Source: Spiroplasma culicicola AES-1
Lineage (GTDB): Bacteria > Bacillota_I > Bacilli_A > Mycoplasmatales > Mycoplasmataceae
Length of the DNA stretch: 64,000 nt
Direction of reading: 5' to 3'
NCBI RefSeq assembly: GCF_000565175.1
Contig: NZ_CP006681.1
Span: 744,001-808,000 of the forward strand
A program made the position numbers and the translations under genes. Of this stretch, positions 30,234-42,326 are shown one piece after another (the first letter of the stretch is position 1; the number at the start of each line of letters is the position of its first letter). The notes beneath the pieces are model-generated. The model was given only the letters and a program-made list of their open reading frames with translations, had not been told where the DNA came from and searched no databases.

Positions 30234-31163
30234 TTATTTAAATAAATTTTTTGTTAATTCATCAAAACTGATTAAATCTGAATTTGAAAAGTTTGTTTTA
30301 AATTGTCATTCAAATATATCTCTTGTATTAAATAAAATTTTGGGAATCTCAGAAAATGGCACTATTTGAAGTTCATTATCAAATATTTTCAATTTAATTC
30401 TCTTGTTCTTAAATTTTTTTTCTTGATATTCAGCAGAAATTAATAATAAATTTAGTATTTCATTATCTTCATTAATTAAAATTTTAATATCACTAATTAA
30501 TTCAGATAGATTTTGTCCTTCACTTTGTCTATGAACATTAGTAGTTATAACATATGAATTGTTATCTAAATTATTCATTAATTTTTCTCTTATAGTATAC
30601 ATATTATTTCCTTCTGCATTCGATAAAATTTTTGCAGAAGCATTTAATGATTGAAAATCACAGTATGAATTATTGTAAGTAAGTAAATTTATAGGATCCT
30701 TATCTCCTTTTTTCTCAATTAGTTTTTTTAGAATATAAATTCTTGAAAAATCATTAATATATGATTCATAGCTTAAATTTTTTCCACTAAATATTTCAAC
30801 ATAATAGTTAAGTATTTGACCAATATTGACTCTCATATTTTCAAAAATTACATCTAAGGAATCAATAAAGTTTTTTATGAAGGTTTCATCATCAATCATT
30901 GAATCTATATGTTCAGAAATTGAAAGTAAGATAATTTCATATTCCTCAATTTCACCCATAAATTCCAAAGGTGCCTTTTGAAAATATTTAATAAATCTAC
31001 CTAACTCCATAATTCTTAAAAAAGATTTATCATATGTTCCTTCAACATCCTTGATCACAGAATTTTTAAATTTTATTACCCTATAACGTTCACCTTTTTC
31101 TTCTCCTTCAAGAATATCAAAATATGTTGAACGTATATTTTCACAAACAATTAATTCTTTCAT
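30234..31163 (-). CDS. DUF4420 / PD-(D/E)XK-motif protein of the GHKL-Z1 system
   Basis: A 309-residue protein overlapping the Z1 gene by 13 bases, at the position where DUF4420 (PD-(D/E)XK motif) proteins sit in GHKL-Z1 operons. It has the family shape: an N-terminal beta/alpha part with a long middle helix, then CDF followed by NASAKIL, TTNVHRQSEGQNLSELISDI, and a C-terminal IVPFSEIPKIL. In the expected nuclease core the Asp of CDF is present, but I see ASAK where ExK would be expected, so the active site may be degenerate. The assignment relies on context as much as sequence. Confidence 0.65.
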
Positions 31164-32587
31164 TCTAAACCCTCATCTCTAAAAAAATCTTGGAATTTTT
31201 TGCGGCTATCTTCTGTAATTATTGCACCTTCTTGTAGTGAAGCAAAAAATTTATCTTCAATTATAGAAAGTTTTTTATATAAATTCTTCAACTGTTTTGT
31301 CATTAATATTCTTGTAACATGTAGTGTTTTATTTCTATAACCAAATCATCTACATCTTTGAATCATAGTTGCATAATTAAAATTTTTATCATTATAGTTA
31401 GTTATTAATTCAATCACTAAGTTTTCAAATGTTACGCCTCTACTCAAAAGATTTCCTCCAATTATAAAATTAAATCTAGCATTAAATTCTTTATCATCAG
31501 ATTTACTATTAAAAATAACAATTTTATATTTATTTTTGAAGCTCTTATTTTTGTCTCCGTAATCTTGTAAGAGCTTTTCTAGTAGTTTTTGGGTTTTATT
31601 ATGGCTTTTAGTATCTGTACTTGTATTTATTAAAATATTTAACCTTTTATTAAGCTTTTCATATTCTTCAAAATTTTCATCAAATGTTTTTAGCAATGTT
31701 TTTAGCATATATTCTTCATCTGTATCGTTTTCTAGTTCTATAATATATTTATCATCAGTATGAAATGTTTTAAAACCAGTATAATTTTCATCTGTAGATA
31801 ATGGAACTATATATTTAATCTTTTTTTTATCATTCAAACCTTGATTATAAAAAATATTTTTATATGGTGTAGCAGAAATAGGAATATACATAACACTTTG
31901 ATTTATATCAATGATGTTCGAAATTAATCGTGAAATTGTATTTTGAGAATCAACATCATCTTCCTCTGATACTCCAGCAATATCAGATTCATCGTCTAAT
32001 ATAGCAATATTACACTTATCAATGTTAGTTACAGATGCCAAAATTTCATATAAATTTTCTAAATTAGTTTTTTCTTTAAGAATAGGTAAAAATAATTTAT
32101 ATCCTAATTGTTTATTTTTGATCATGTGAGATATTATTCCATTTATTTTATAAAGATCTTGCTCTTGCTTTATATCTTCAAGTTTTATTGAACCACTATC
32201 ATTAAAGACTAATTTGAATTCTTCAAATCTACCTTTGTTTTGCTCAATTAAGACATTTGTATTTCCACCCATAAATATAACAATATCATATCCATTGTCA
32301 TATAAAACTGATGCGGCAAGTATACTATTAAGTGTTTTACCAGATTGAACCCTACCAAATAAAGCAGCAGATTTAATTTCTGGTCTATTTTTTATTAAAT
32401 GATTAATCCTATTTAAATTTGTCTGTAAAATTTCATTAATAAATTTAATAGAATAAACACCTGATTTACTTAATTTTTTTATAACTTCAATTATTAATTT
32501 ACTATTTGTATGTGATGATACTAATTCAGTTTCAATATCATTGACATCAAGATTTAGTGCATCAAAATCTATTTTCCAATTACTCAT
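31151..32587 (-). CDS. Z1-domain ATPase of a restriction system
   Basis: A 478-residue helicase-like ATPase. Visible motifs are Walker A FGRVQSGKT (77-85), Walker B-like ILDDESD (196-202), ISATPY (238-242 region), GGNLLSRGVTFENL (377-390) and QRCRWFGYR (410-418); the last two are hallmarks of the Z1 domain. Z1 proteins occur with MutL-type GHKL ATPases in predicted restriction operons. The ATG overlaps the end of the GHKL gene by 8 bases (ATGAGTAA), and the 3' end overlaps the next gene by 13 bases. Confidence 0.9.
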
Positions 32588-34451
32588 CAAATACCTCATT
32601 AAATATTTCAAGATCATCAATAAAAATTGATAATTTTTGTTCTGCATCACTTTGATATTCACATTCTTCTAATAATTTACTAAATTTCTTTGCAATTATT
32701 GTAGAAAATATTAATGCTAATCTAATTTGATGATCATCAGATTTTTGGAGTTTAGTTAATGATTTATAATTAAAATTAAATCTTAGCTCTAAAATATTTT
32801 CAAGTAAAACCTTATCTGTTGAATACTTAAATTCAATAGATCTCTCCTGATTTTTATCAAAAGAAAAATAATAATAGATTATTTTGTCATTATTTTTATA
32901 AGGAAAAGTTTTCTTATTATTTCCAAACTTAGATGAGGGAGTCAACTTCAATTCACCTTTTTTTATATCAGTAATAACTTTTAAAGTGTCTTCATTGTTT
33001 AAATAAATATTGGTTTTCTTTAAAATATTTTTTGTTTTAGAAATTTCATAATCTGAAACATAATTTTCGTCAATTGCATATTCCAAAGATCCTTTTAAAA
33101 AACCAATTATTACCCTACCTATATAATCCATGTGTAAATCAGATTTCAAAAAATTGACAAACTCTTTTAAAACATTTTCTACAACATTGCCATTTGCAAT
33201 TGCACTCTTATCATCTTTTGGCTGAAAATCAATTTTTAAGTTCGGCTCTGTTGTATCAAGATGTATATCTGCTTTTCATAATTTATCTTCAGTTTTAATG
33301 TCACCAGAGCTTGTGTTTGTTAGAGTCAATATCTTACGTTCAAAAACTTTTAAATTTGGTGCCATTTTTGTATAATTTCCCATATTAATAATTCTATTAT
33401 CTTGAACTATAGAAACTCCCCCAAAAATATCTTGTAGAGAATACTTCCTGATATCATTATAATTAAGAAATGAGAAATATGCTTTCAGCTTTACATGATT
33501 ATTTACATGATATCTTGCAATATATGGGAAAAAAAATTCTCAATTAAATTTGTTTTGTTTAATATCATTAATAATTTTTCCAACTGAAATACCATAATCA
33601 GATTGTAATTGTTTATCCTTATTACTATTTATTGCGCCTTGCTCAATCAATTCTTTTTCAAGTTTATCAAAATTAAAATTTTTAAATTGTTTTGAAGCAA
33701 TTTCAGATGTTATTTCATAATCAAAAAGATATAAAGATTCTTTATTTATATTCACTTTCTGATTATTATATACAACAGATAAATTTAGTTTTACATCTGC
33801 TTTACCTTCAATAAAATACAAATATTTAAAATATAAATACACATATATATTATTTTTTCTCAAATTATAATCTTTTGGTATAGATGTAAATTCTACAGTT
33901 TTATGGTTAAAATTATTTGCATCAGTAAAATTAGTTTTTTTAATACCAATAATTGTTCCAGTTTCACCAATTAATACTTTTTGATACAGATTTATATCTT
34001 TTTCACTAATATCTTCAGGCTTTACAGCCTCTTCAACAGAAAAACCTGCATTTTGTTTTGAAACCATTTCATCATAATCCAAATATGTTCCAACAACAGT
34101 ATTTTTTGACTTTGAAAATAATTCAACTCTTTTTCCAAGTCAAAAACCACCCCTTTTAAAACCAATGTGTCGTCTATTAAAGCCATCTTTATTTAAATCA
34201 TCTTCTGGATTAAACATTACTCAGCATTCTTCGATTTTTGAAGATTCAATTCCTGGTCCATTATCTATAAATAGATATGATTCAGTATCACCATCTACAA
34301 TTATTTTCATATTTAAAGTCTTCTGACCACTTTTTATTGCAGATGATAGTGAATTATCAATAAATTCTCCAAATGTAGTTATTAGATAATAACTATCTGA
34401 TGTTCAGCTGTGAACCATTCCTGCAATATGTACTTTTTGTTGTGTTGACAT
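32580..34451 (-). CDS. MutL/MORC-type GHKL ATPase of a restriction system
   Basis: A 623-residue protein. The N-terminal GHKL ATPase is clear: FGEFIDNS (Glu29, Asn33), DNGPG (63-67) and IGFKRGGFWLG (96-106). The remaining 450 residues lack the MutL endonuclease motif and are unlike housekeeping MutL. SD GGGAGG stands upstream of the ATG, 16 bases after the DUF262 stop. It probably dimerises on ATP binding and regulates the nuclease and Z1 partners. Several Trp are TGA, so the gene has been adapted to or acquired within code-4 hosts. Confidence 0.9.
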
Positions 34452-34467
34452 ATTTTTTTCCTCCCTG

Positions 34468-36195
34468 TTATATTGAAAATTCATTCAATAAAAAATTAAT
34501 AATTTTTTTTCCTCTTTCTAAAATTGAAGTTCTATCTATATTTGTAAGTTCTTCAAATCTTATTGAATCACTTATACACTCTGTTTTTAATTTAAAAACA
34601 TTGTTTTTGTATGATGGAATAGGTTTAGTTTCTCAAACAAAATGTGAACCTATACTTAGCTGTACTTTGTTAAAATCCTCTTTGTTAGAAAAACCGAGAT
34701 CACTTAATTCTGACTTGCTTACTTCATTAGAATCAAAAATAGATTCAATTTTTTTTAGACTGTCAAATTTTTTTAAATAATATTCTCCTGCAATTTTTAT
34801 ATTAGCCATATATGTTCAATATAATGCAATTATTTTTTTAGTTTTTGTACTATTGTATATGTAATTACTCAAATCAATATTAAAAAGTAGTTTTTTATCT
34901 TCTTTTCCATATTGAGTAGATGCATTAATATTAAAAAGTTCTTTTCTTAATATATTTTCATAATTTCCTGTATGACCTAAAGTCATTTCATTATTTCTCA
35001 TTTTGTGCACAATGCCTAAAAATTTTCTTTGAATTTCTTTATCTTTTGAATACGGATCTAACAATCATCTAACATAGTAAACAGTAATTATTTTTGTTAA
35101 AATTGTTAGAGTTTCACTATCAAGTGAATTTGTCAAAGCTTTTTGAGCTAAAAATAATTGCATTCCACCAGTTAAACCAAAAGTACCTAAAGCTTTTAAT
35201 ATTGTTGTATATTTTCAATAATCTGCTAAAAATTTATCTGAAATAGCAATTTTTTTAATCATAATATATGCAGCTACATAAGAATGAATTTCATTAATTG
35301 CTTCATGATAATTGTTCTTAAAATTATCACTTATATATTCTTTAAACAATGTATACACTGCATTTTTATTATCCGTAGTTGCGCCACCTTTTGAAGTATT
35401 TTTCTTTGTAATTTGATGACCTTGCCACACATCAACAAGTAATATGAAAAAATCATCAGTATCTGTCTCTTCAAGCATCTTTGTTCACTTATCTCAATAT
35501 TGTTTTTTAATTTCATGTTGTTCATTTGGATCCTTAAAACCCATTAACAAGCAATTTCTAATTAAATCCGTTAGAGAAAGTGGCTTACCTGTTGAATTTA
35601 TAGCCTCAAAAGTTATTTGTTCCATAGATTTATTGATTATTACAATCTTAGCAATTACAATTCTATTAAAAAGATTTACAAAGTTTGATATTGATTCAGT
35701 GATATTTCAAAAAATTTTATTATTTTTTTCAAAATAATCTATGAAATAATTATATGCTGTGGCTACACTAGAACCAGAATTTTGGTCTAACCTTTTAGCA
35801 AATAAATTTCTTATTTCTGCTCTATCAGCATCAATTGACTCAAGTTTGTATTCATTATTGTAAATTATAATTTTATTTAAAATATCTGCAATATTCAAAT
35901 TATTATAATGAGAATTAAAATTTTGCTCCAGAAAGCGAGCATAAGCAACAGCATAAATAATAGATGTTGTTAGCCTTTGCTGACCATCTAAGATTACTAA
36001 ACTATCTTGATTTACTGATGCAATTATACTTCCCATAAAATACTGATCAAAAGAGTTTTCCTCAATTAGTTCAATTGTTTTAATAAACTGATTAAATTGA
36101 TTTTCATCTCATTTATATGGTCTTTGAAAAGTTGGAATTATAAATTTATTATTTTCCATTAAAAAATCAATTAATTTTATTTTTTCTATAATCAT
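34468..36195 (-). CDS. DUF262 protein (GmrSD/ParB-like nuclease family)
   Basis: A 575-residue protein with DUF262 hallmarks IPTFQRPYKW (20-29) and VILDGQQRLTT (DGQQR at 70-74). These motifs define the ParB-like nucleotide-hydrolysing/nicking domain of GmrS and BrxU-type type IV restriction proteins. I find no C-terminal DUF1524 His-Asn-His motif, so a separate nuclease would be needed; the HNH gene just upstream is a candidate. It starts 5 bases after that HNH stop. At least seven Trp are TGA. Confidence 0.85.
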
Positions 36196-36200
36196 TAGTA

Positions 36201-37481
36201 TTAACCCCCAAAAAATTTACTATTATGTATTTTTAAAAATCTCTCCATTTCTGGAGTTTGTACTGAAATATATTCATATGTTTTCATATCTTTAATTAAT
36301 TTAATGTATTTTTCTTTTGTTATAATTTTAAATTCTTTACAATCAACTGTAATATTATAACTATCAAACATCTTATCATGGGTTGGACATAATAAAAAAG
36401 CATTATGTTCAGACATTGCTTCTTTAGCATTATCACAATCTTTAAATGCCTTTATGTGTGAAGCAATTAGAAACTCACTGTATTCAAAGTCACAAAATGC
36501 ACATTTAGAATATTTACTAAATAATTTAGCTTTTAATTTAGATTGTAGACTATAATTTCTTTGAGATATATTCATCTCTACATATAATTTAAGAAATTCT
36601 TCATAATTATATTCTACACCTTTATTTATTTCTTGTTCACCTAATTCCATAGCATAAAGTTTGTTTATAGAAGATGTAGATAAACAAAAAAATGATTCTG
36701 GTTCATTGAAAATTTTTACTTTAATTTCTTCTCTAAAAATACCAGTATATAAACATATTTTATAAAAATCTTTGTACTGAGCTTCTTTAAGCTCATTTAA
36801 TTTTAAATCCTTTAGTAAAATATTTAAGTTCTCATTTTGTATATCTATATTTTTAGAATTTATTGATTCATTAATTATTATTGCTTCAGCAACATATTCA
36901 TCAACTTTCTCTAAATATTCCTCAAATGATCTAAAATAATTAATTCTTCTAAAAATATGATATGTTAAAAATTTATTATGACCTTTTTTTATTAGTTCAC
37001 CCATATAATGAAACATAATCATAAAAGGTCTGATTTCATTATTTTTAATTAAAGCTGCTTTTTTTACAGAATCCAGTCACATTTCATTAAATAGATCACG
37101 TGTTATTTCATTTTTATATATATCCTTATAACTCAAATTCATCAAATTAGTATTTATAATATTCATTATTTGTGAAATTGTACTAACATATTTTTTCCCA
37201 GTTGATGTTATTTTTATATATTTAACTTTATCTATTTCATTAGTAGTAACAAACTTATAAAAAATCAATTGGTTAATTAAGTCTTTGGCATTTTGCCAAC
37301 TTTCTCAATCTCCTTCAAATATAATTCCTTTTTCTAAAAAAATATCTTGCATTCTTTTAGAAAAATATTTAACTTCAATATAACCATTTTCAGAATTTAA
37401 AACATCTAGTAATGTAAAAATTTGACTGATACTTGTGTTCTTTCTATTTATTATTCATTTTTCTGCCTTTAAATCTATCAT
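36201..37481 (-). CDS. HNH endonuclease-like protein, first gene of the minus-strand arm
   Basis: A 426-residue protein. The C-terminal third carries an HNH_2-type core: CAFC (Cys327, Cys330), IASHIKAF (His342), HNAFLLCPTHDKMFD (Asn360, His368), typical of restriction endonucleases. The N-terminal 300 residues are helical and of unknown role, perhaps DNA recognition. A TATAAT box at 37488-37493 lies only 6 bases before the ATG and no SD is seen, suggesting a leaderless message. It heads the DUF262-GHKL-Z1-DUF4420 arm. Confidence 0.8.
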
Positions 37482-37584
37482 ATTTTTATTATACATTTAA
37501 TATTATTTCTCTGATTATATTTTTCACAATAAACTGTTTATGAGTTAAAAAATTTATTATAATTAAAGTGATTTGGAGGCTATT
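37482..37584. promoter_or_regulatory. Divergent promoter region of the restriction island
   Basis: A 103-bp region between the two arms. Plus-strand -10 TATAAT is at 37558-37563, 21 bases before the HNH-methyltransferase unit. Minus-strand -10 TATAAT is at 37488-37493, abutting the ATG of the other arm. Both arms can be co-regulated here. No clear operator dyad is visible. Confidence 0.55.
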
Positions 37585-38694
37585 ATGTTTTATATTTTAA
37601 AAATTCCCTATATTTCAAAAGGTTCATTAAAATCTACTGCATCCAAGGAGACTTATTCTTTTCAGGGGAATGCCTACATTTATGTTGAAAAAAACTCAGG
37701 TAAAATGTTTCATTCTTTTGCATTATTAAATGATAATTTTAAATATAGAGCTACTGACCCTAAAATGATGCAAACACATTATTGAAGAAATAAAAATTTT
37801 CAAGAGACAAGAAAATTATTTTTTGAAAATAGAGATAAAAGTTATCAAATAATCACTTTTTCTGGAAAAATAGAAAAACTAAACCAGCACATTATGCAAA
37901 ATTTTAATACAATTTTAACTACTCAAGGCCTAATTTATGGAAGTAATCCTGCAGGGGCTGAGCAAAATATCAATAGTTCTATTTTATTAATAAATGAAGA
38001 AAGATACCAAAAGAAATACAAATACCATCGTTTTGTAAATTTTTTTAATTCCTTAGAAGATAAAACTATTAAATTTTCAAATGAAGAATTGATAAAAATG
38101 TACAATGAAACAGATGACTTTTTATCAATTGAAGATTATTTCACAAACTTTCCATATTTAAAAGAAGAATTTGAAAGTAAATACAATTATGAATTTACTG
38201 ATAAATTCAGTGATAAAGATTTTGGCAATATAACTGGCAAATTTGAAAACTATAAAGTTCAATCAATAATTCAGTTGTACGAAGAAAATTTCTATACTCT
38301 TGAAGAATTTAAAGTTAAAATGAGAGGTATTTTTTCTGCTAATGTCAGTGCATTTTTAAAGGAAAAAACTTTTAAAAAAACATACACAAAAGGAGAAAAT
38401 CACCCCTCACCAAAAAAAGCACATATTTTAAGCTTTAGTTCTTTAATTAATAATGGTAGATACTTTGAAGCAGTTGATCCAAAAAACTGTATTATGATAA
38501 GTCCTAATTTACATGATTTATTTGATAATAATTTTATCACTTATGACCCAAATGGAAAATGTATTCGCATTAAAGGTAATATTAATGTTACTGATGAATA
38601 TAACATTAGTTCAACAATTATAAAAAATTTTGGTATTAAAAAGTATTTAAGAGAAAACTATGATCACTATATAATAAAAGGAGTAAATTATTAA
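37585..38694 (+). CDS. HNH restriction endonuclease (partner of the C5 methyltransferase)
   Basis: A 369-residue protein with a C-terminal HNH core lacking zinc cysteines: KKAHILSF (His280), DPKNCIMISPNLHDLFD (Asn301, His310). This HNH_2-like pattern is common in type II restriction enzymes. SD TTGGAGG stands 7 bases before the ATG. Its stop overlaps the methyltransferase ATG (TAATG), the normal coupling of a restriction enzyme and its methylase. The N-terminal 250 residues are not recognised and probably hold the specificity. Trp at residue 68 is TGA. Confidence 0.82.
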
Positions 38695-39884
38695 TGAATA
38701 AAAAAATTTTTGAGACTTTTGCGGGAATTGGTTCACAAGCAAAAGCACTAGAAAAATTGAGTCATGATTTTAATGATTTTAATTTTTCTATTTCAAACAC
38801 TTGTGAATGATATACAGAAGCAATTTTAGGTTATTCTGCAATACACAATGATTTAAATTCAAAAGAATATAAAAATTTATATGAAGAAGAACTTGATGTA
38901 ATAATAAGTTTTTTAGAAACAAAAACACTTTCTTCAAATTCAAAAGAACCTCTAAAAGATATTAAAAAATTAAAAGAAGATAAAATTAGAAAATTATATG
39001 CATCTATAAAATTAAATAATAATTTAATTGATATAACTAAAGTAAAAGTTCAAGATATTAATGCGCCTTTTGATCTTTTAACTTATTCATTTCCTTGTCA
39101 AGATTTATCAATTGCTGGAAAAGGTAAAGGTATGAGTGAAAATTCAAATACTCGTTCAAGTCTTTTGTGAAATATCCTACAGTTATTAAATGATTTAAAT
39201 AAATTAAATAAACTACCTGAATATTTAGTGATGGAAAATGTGCCTGCAATTAAAAATAGTAATCACATTGATAATTTAAATAAATTTAAAGATAAATTAA
39301 ATAACTTAGGTTATACGAACGTTGAATTTGTGCTTAATGCAATTGACTATGGAATACCTCAAAATAGAAAAAGATATTTTTTAATATCTAAACTAAATGA
39401 TGATTCATTTGATTTTAATTTTGATGATATAAAAGTTGATCTCCCAAAATTTAGTGATTTTTTAGATATTGAGAATATGAAACCTACGAACAGAGAAAAT
39501 CAATATCTTTCTTCAATAAAAAAACTTTATTCAAATGTAGATAAAGATAATAAATTTAAAATAAAGTATAAAAATTTAAATGTTTACCCTACTTTTAACC
39601 AAGCAAATATTGTGACAGGTCTTGAAAGTAAATGCATTTCAACTGTAACTTTTTCTGGTGAAAATTCACGACAAAGAGTTTTTGCAAAGCAAAATAATGA
39701 AGATAGAGTATTGCAATTGGGAGCCAAGGAAAATATATTGCTAATGGGTTTTGATAAAGATGACTATTTTAAATTAAAAGAAATTGGATTAAGTGACGAA
39801 AAAATTCGTGGTCTTGCAGGAAACTCAATTGTTGTTAATGTATTGTACTACATCTTTAAAAAGATATTTATAAATTGTAATTAA
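38694..39884 (+). CDS. C5-cytosine DNA methyltransferase, M.SssI-like
   Basis: A 396-residue C5 methyltransferase with all key motifs: I FETFAGIGSQ (6-15), IV SFPCQDLS with catalytic Cys135, VI MENV (180-183), VIII QNRKR (223-227), X AGNS (375-378). The long insert between motifs I and IV, ending ETKTLSSNSK, and the AIHN and CEWY segments match M.SssI of Spiroplasma as I remember it, so the two are close relatives. The target-recognition region (about 270-330) differs enough that CpG specificity cannot be assumed. It is coupled to the HNH endonuclease. Confidence 0.93.
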
Positions 39885-39933
39885 TTTTTTAAATTGAAAG
39901 TTAACATATTTAATCATACTTCTAATAAAAAAT

Positions 39934-39958
39934 AAAATAAGGCTTTTAACCTTATTTT
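39934..39958 (+). terminator. Terminator between the methyltransferase and GNAT genes (bidirectional)
   Basis: AAAATAAGG-CTTTTAA-CCTTATTTT with T-rich flanks on both sides. On the minus strand it overlaps the stop codon of the GNAT gene. Confidence 0.8.
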
Positions 39959-40722
39959 ATTTTATATTGTTCAAATCAAAAGTCTTCATCAATAAATCCA
40001 ACTCTTTGATACAGTCCCATTCCCATTTCACTGGCAAATAATAGAACGTGTTGCATATTATGTTCAATACAATCATTGACAATTGTTTTGATTAAATTAC
40101 TTGCAAGACCTTGATTTCTAAATTCAGGCAACACGTTAATATCATCAACCACTGCATAACCGTTTTCAAACATAAAGATACTTCCAGTTCCTGCCACTTG
40201 ACCATTTACTTTAATTAAAAACATATGACAGTAATCTTGTAATTCTAATAGTCCAATAAACTTATTTTTATCAGATACTAAATTAACTTCCATAATATCA
40301 ACTACATATAAAAATGAATTTAAATCTTCTTGTTCTTTAACTTGAATAATTTCAACATTATTTGCTAAGTCAATATTAAATTTAGCAGCGGGTGCTAAAT
40401 CCATTTTCATGTATTTGTAGTTTTCTTTAAATTCTACACTTTGATCTAAAGTTTGATTATTATATTGTGAATGTGTGAAATTTAATAAAAAATTAGGATT
40501 ATATTGTTCTTTTAACTGATTGAAATTTTGATCAATTTCAAAATTTCAATCAGTAATTAACATTGCGTTATTATAGTTACTACATTCTAAAGCACTAAAA
40601 CTTGAAGTTTCAATTCTTTTAATTGATTTGTGAATTGGATCAACATAGTGGTTTAAATAACACAAAACAATTGTGTTATATTTTTCAATATCTTGATAAT
40701 TAAAATCAACTTGTTTTATCAT
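39952..40722 (-). CDS. GNAT-family acetyltransferase
   Basis: A 256-residue protein with a C-terminal GNAT domain: VNGQVAGTGSIFMFENGYAV, then DDINVLPEFRNQGLASNLI, the acetyl-CoA-binding motif A. The first 110 residues have no recognised motif. It starts 2 bases after the permease stop and is co-transcribed with it. The acyl acceptor is unknown. Confidence 0.82.
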
Positions 40723-40724
40723 AA

Positions 40725-42287
40725 CTATTTTAGCTCTCCTTGTTTTACTTTAACTTTTCTTTCCATATTATATCATCACATGAACATTCCAAATCCCATA
40801 AAGAAGATAAATCCCCCAAAGATAAATATGAAATCAATTAATGAGTTTACTCAATCAGCCTTTCAACTTTCAGGACTTGGTATTGTTCCAAAAAAGAATG
40901 CAATTGCTAATAAGACAAGCGTTATGACACTAATAATTATAGCTGGCCATTTATTTTTAAAGAATCGTGTTCCTCGATCTTCATCATCATTTTTTAGTCT
41001 AAATTTAATATATCCTCCAAAATAGAAGAACATTTGTACAGTTGCCAATGAAGTTGTTGCTTGAGTAATTTTTGTTAAAAAAGCACTTGAACCTCCACCA
41101 ACTTCTCCAACTGTTGTTGTTCCAACAATCAATAAGATAATTGATACAACTATTGCTTGTAAGAATAATGCATTTACTGGAATTCCATTTTTATCAACTT
41201 TTGAAATATATTTTCCCATTACATTTTCTGGAATTTCTGAAAAAAATACTTTTGCAGGTCCAGCTGTTCAAAAAAACATTGATCCCATTCCATTTAACGC
41301 AGTAATTAATCCTACAATATGAATAATTGTTTTTCCAGCAACACTATCAATTTCTAATCCCAATATTTTTGGAAATACATAATAGTATGAATTTGATAGC
41401 CCTCATTGTGGTGAATTAATAGTTTCTTGATCAATTGTAAAACTTAAAACTACAGTTCCAACAACCATTAATCCAATTACAATTGACATTCCTATAACTG
41501 AAGCAATTTTAAATGCTTTTGGTCCACCTTTAGTATCTTTTACAAAGACACTCATTGTTTCAATTCCATTAAAAGCAAATATCAATCAGGGAAATGCAGA
41601 TAAGAAACTTCATCAATCTCCTTTAAATCCATTATCATTATTAATTGGATCTAGTAGACTTGAATCAAATTTAATAGTTTCGCCAAAAGGAATTGTATAA
41701 AATAAAGCAATTGCAATAAACAATACTCCTAAAATTAAACTTGCTGTTCCTCCAATATTTGTAAATGTTCCAATTCATTTTGGTCCTTTTCTTGAAACAA
41801 ATGTTCCACCTCAAAATAATAAAATAGCACAAAGAGCAAGAATTATTGCACTACTTCTTGTTGCATTTGATTGCGAAATACCATTGTTTCCATCATTGTA
41901 AAAAACTTCTGCTAATTTATCAAAACCATTACTTCCAGTAAAGAAAAAACTTAAAGCAATAATTGTAAACGGAGCAATTGTTGCAAAGAAAAATAAATTT
42001 CCAAAGTAACTAGCTCAACTTGCTAAAAATCCATATTTTTGGCCTAAAGTAAAGACACAAAAACTTCCCATTCCAGATTCTTGATCTTTTAATTTTTTAA
42101 TACTTCCAAATTCTGATGTAATTAATACCATTGGAATTGCATAAATTGCTCCCCCAACTAAAAATAAGATGGCAGCTAATAGCCCAAATTGTACTTGATT
42201 GTTAATAATATTTCTAAAACCAAAAATGATTCCAAAACTCATTAAGACAATCGTTGCTTTTGTTAACGTTTTTGTCCTCGATGACAT
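40725..42287 (-). CDS. Amino-acid permease (APC superfamily)
   Basis: A 520-residue integral membrane protein with about twelve segments. APC features are the first-helix pattern SFGIIFGFRNI and FAFNGIETMSVFVKDTKGGPKAF in the middle. SD GAGAAGGAG precedes the ATG. The mRNA has a leader of over 230 bases with a 28-codon leader peptide and a terminator-like hairpin, so amino-acid-dependent attenuation is likely. The substrate is not evident; Lys and His codons in the leader peptide are a hint only. Confidence 0.88.
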
Positions 42288-42326
42288 AAAAAATATCTCC
42301 TTCTCTTAAAAAAATTTATTGTTTTT

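Noticed and set aside
30234-30302. Target-site duplications or transposase at the edges of the restriction island.
   Set aside because: I compared the sequence after 39884 with that before 30234 and saw no direct repeat beyond what AT-rich sequence gives by chance, and no transposase gene.
32580-34451. Housekeeping MutL for mismatch repair.
   Set aside because: Beyond the GHKL domain there is no resemblance to MutL, no MutS is nearby, and the gene overlaps the Z1 gene.
37585-39884. Prophage origin of the HNH-methylase pair.
   Set aside because: No integrase, capsid, terminase or attachment repeats are found near it; both ends border ordinary chromosomal genes.
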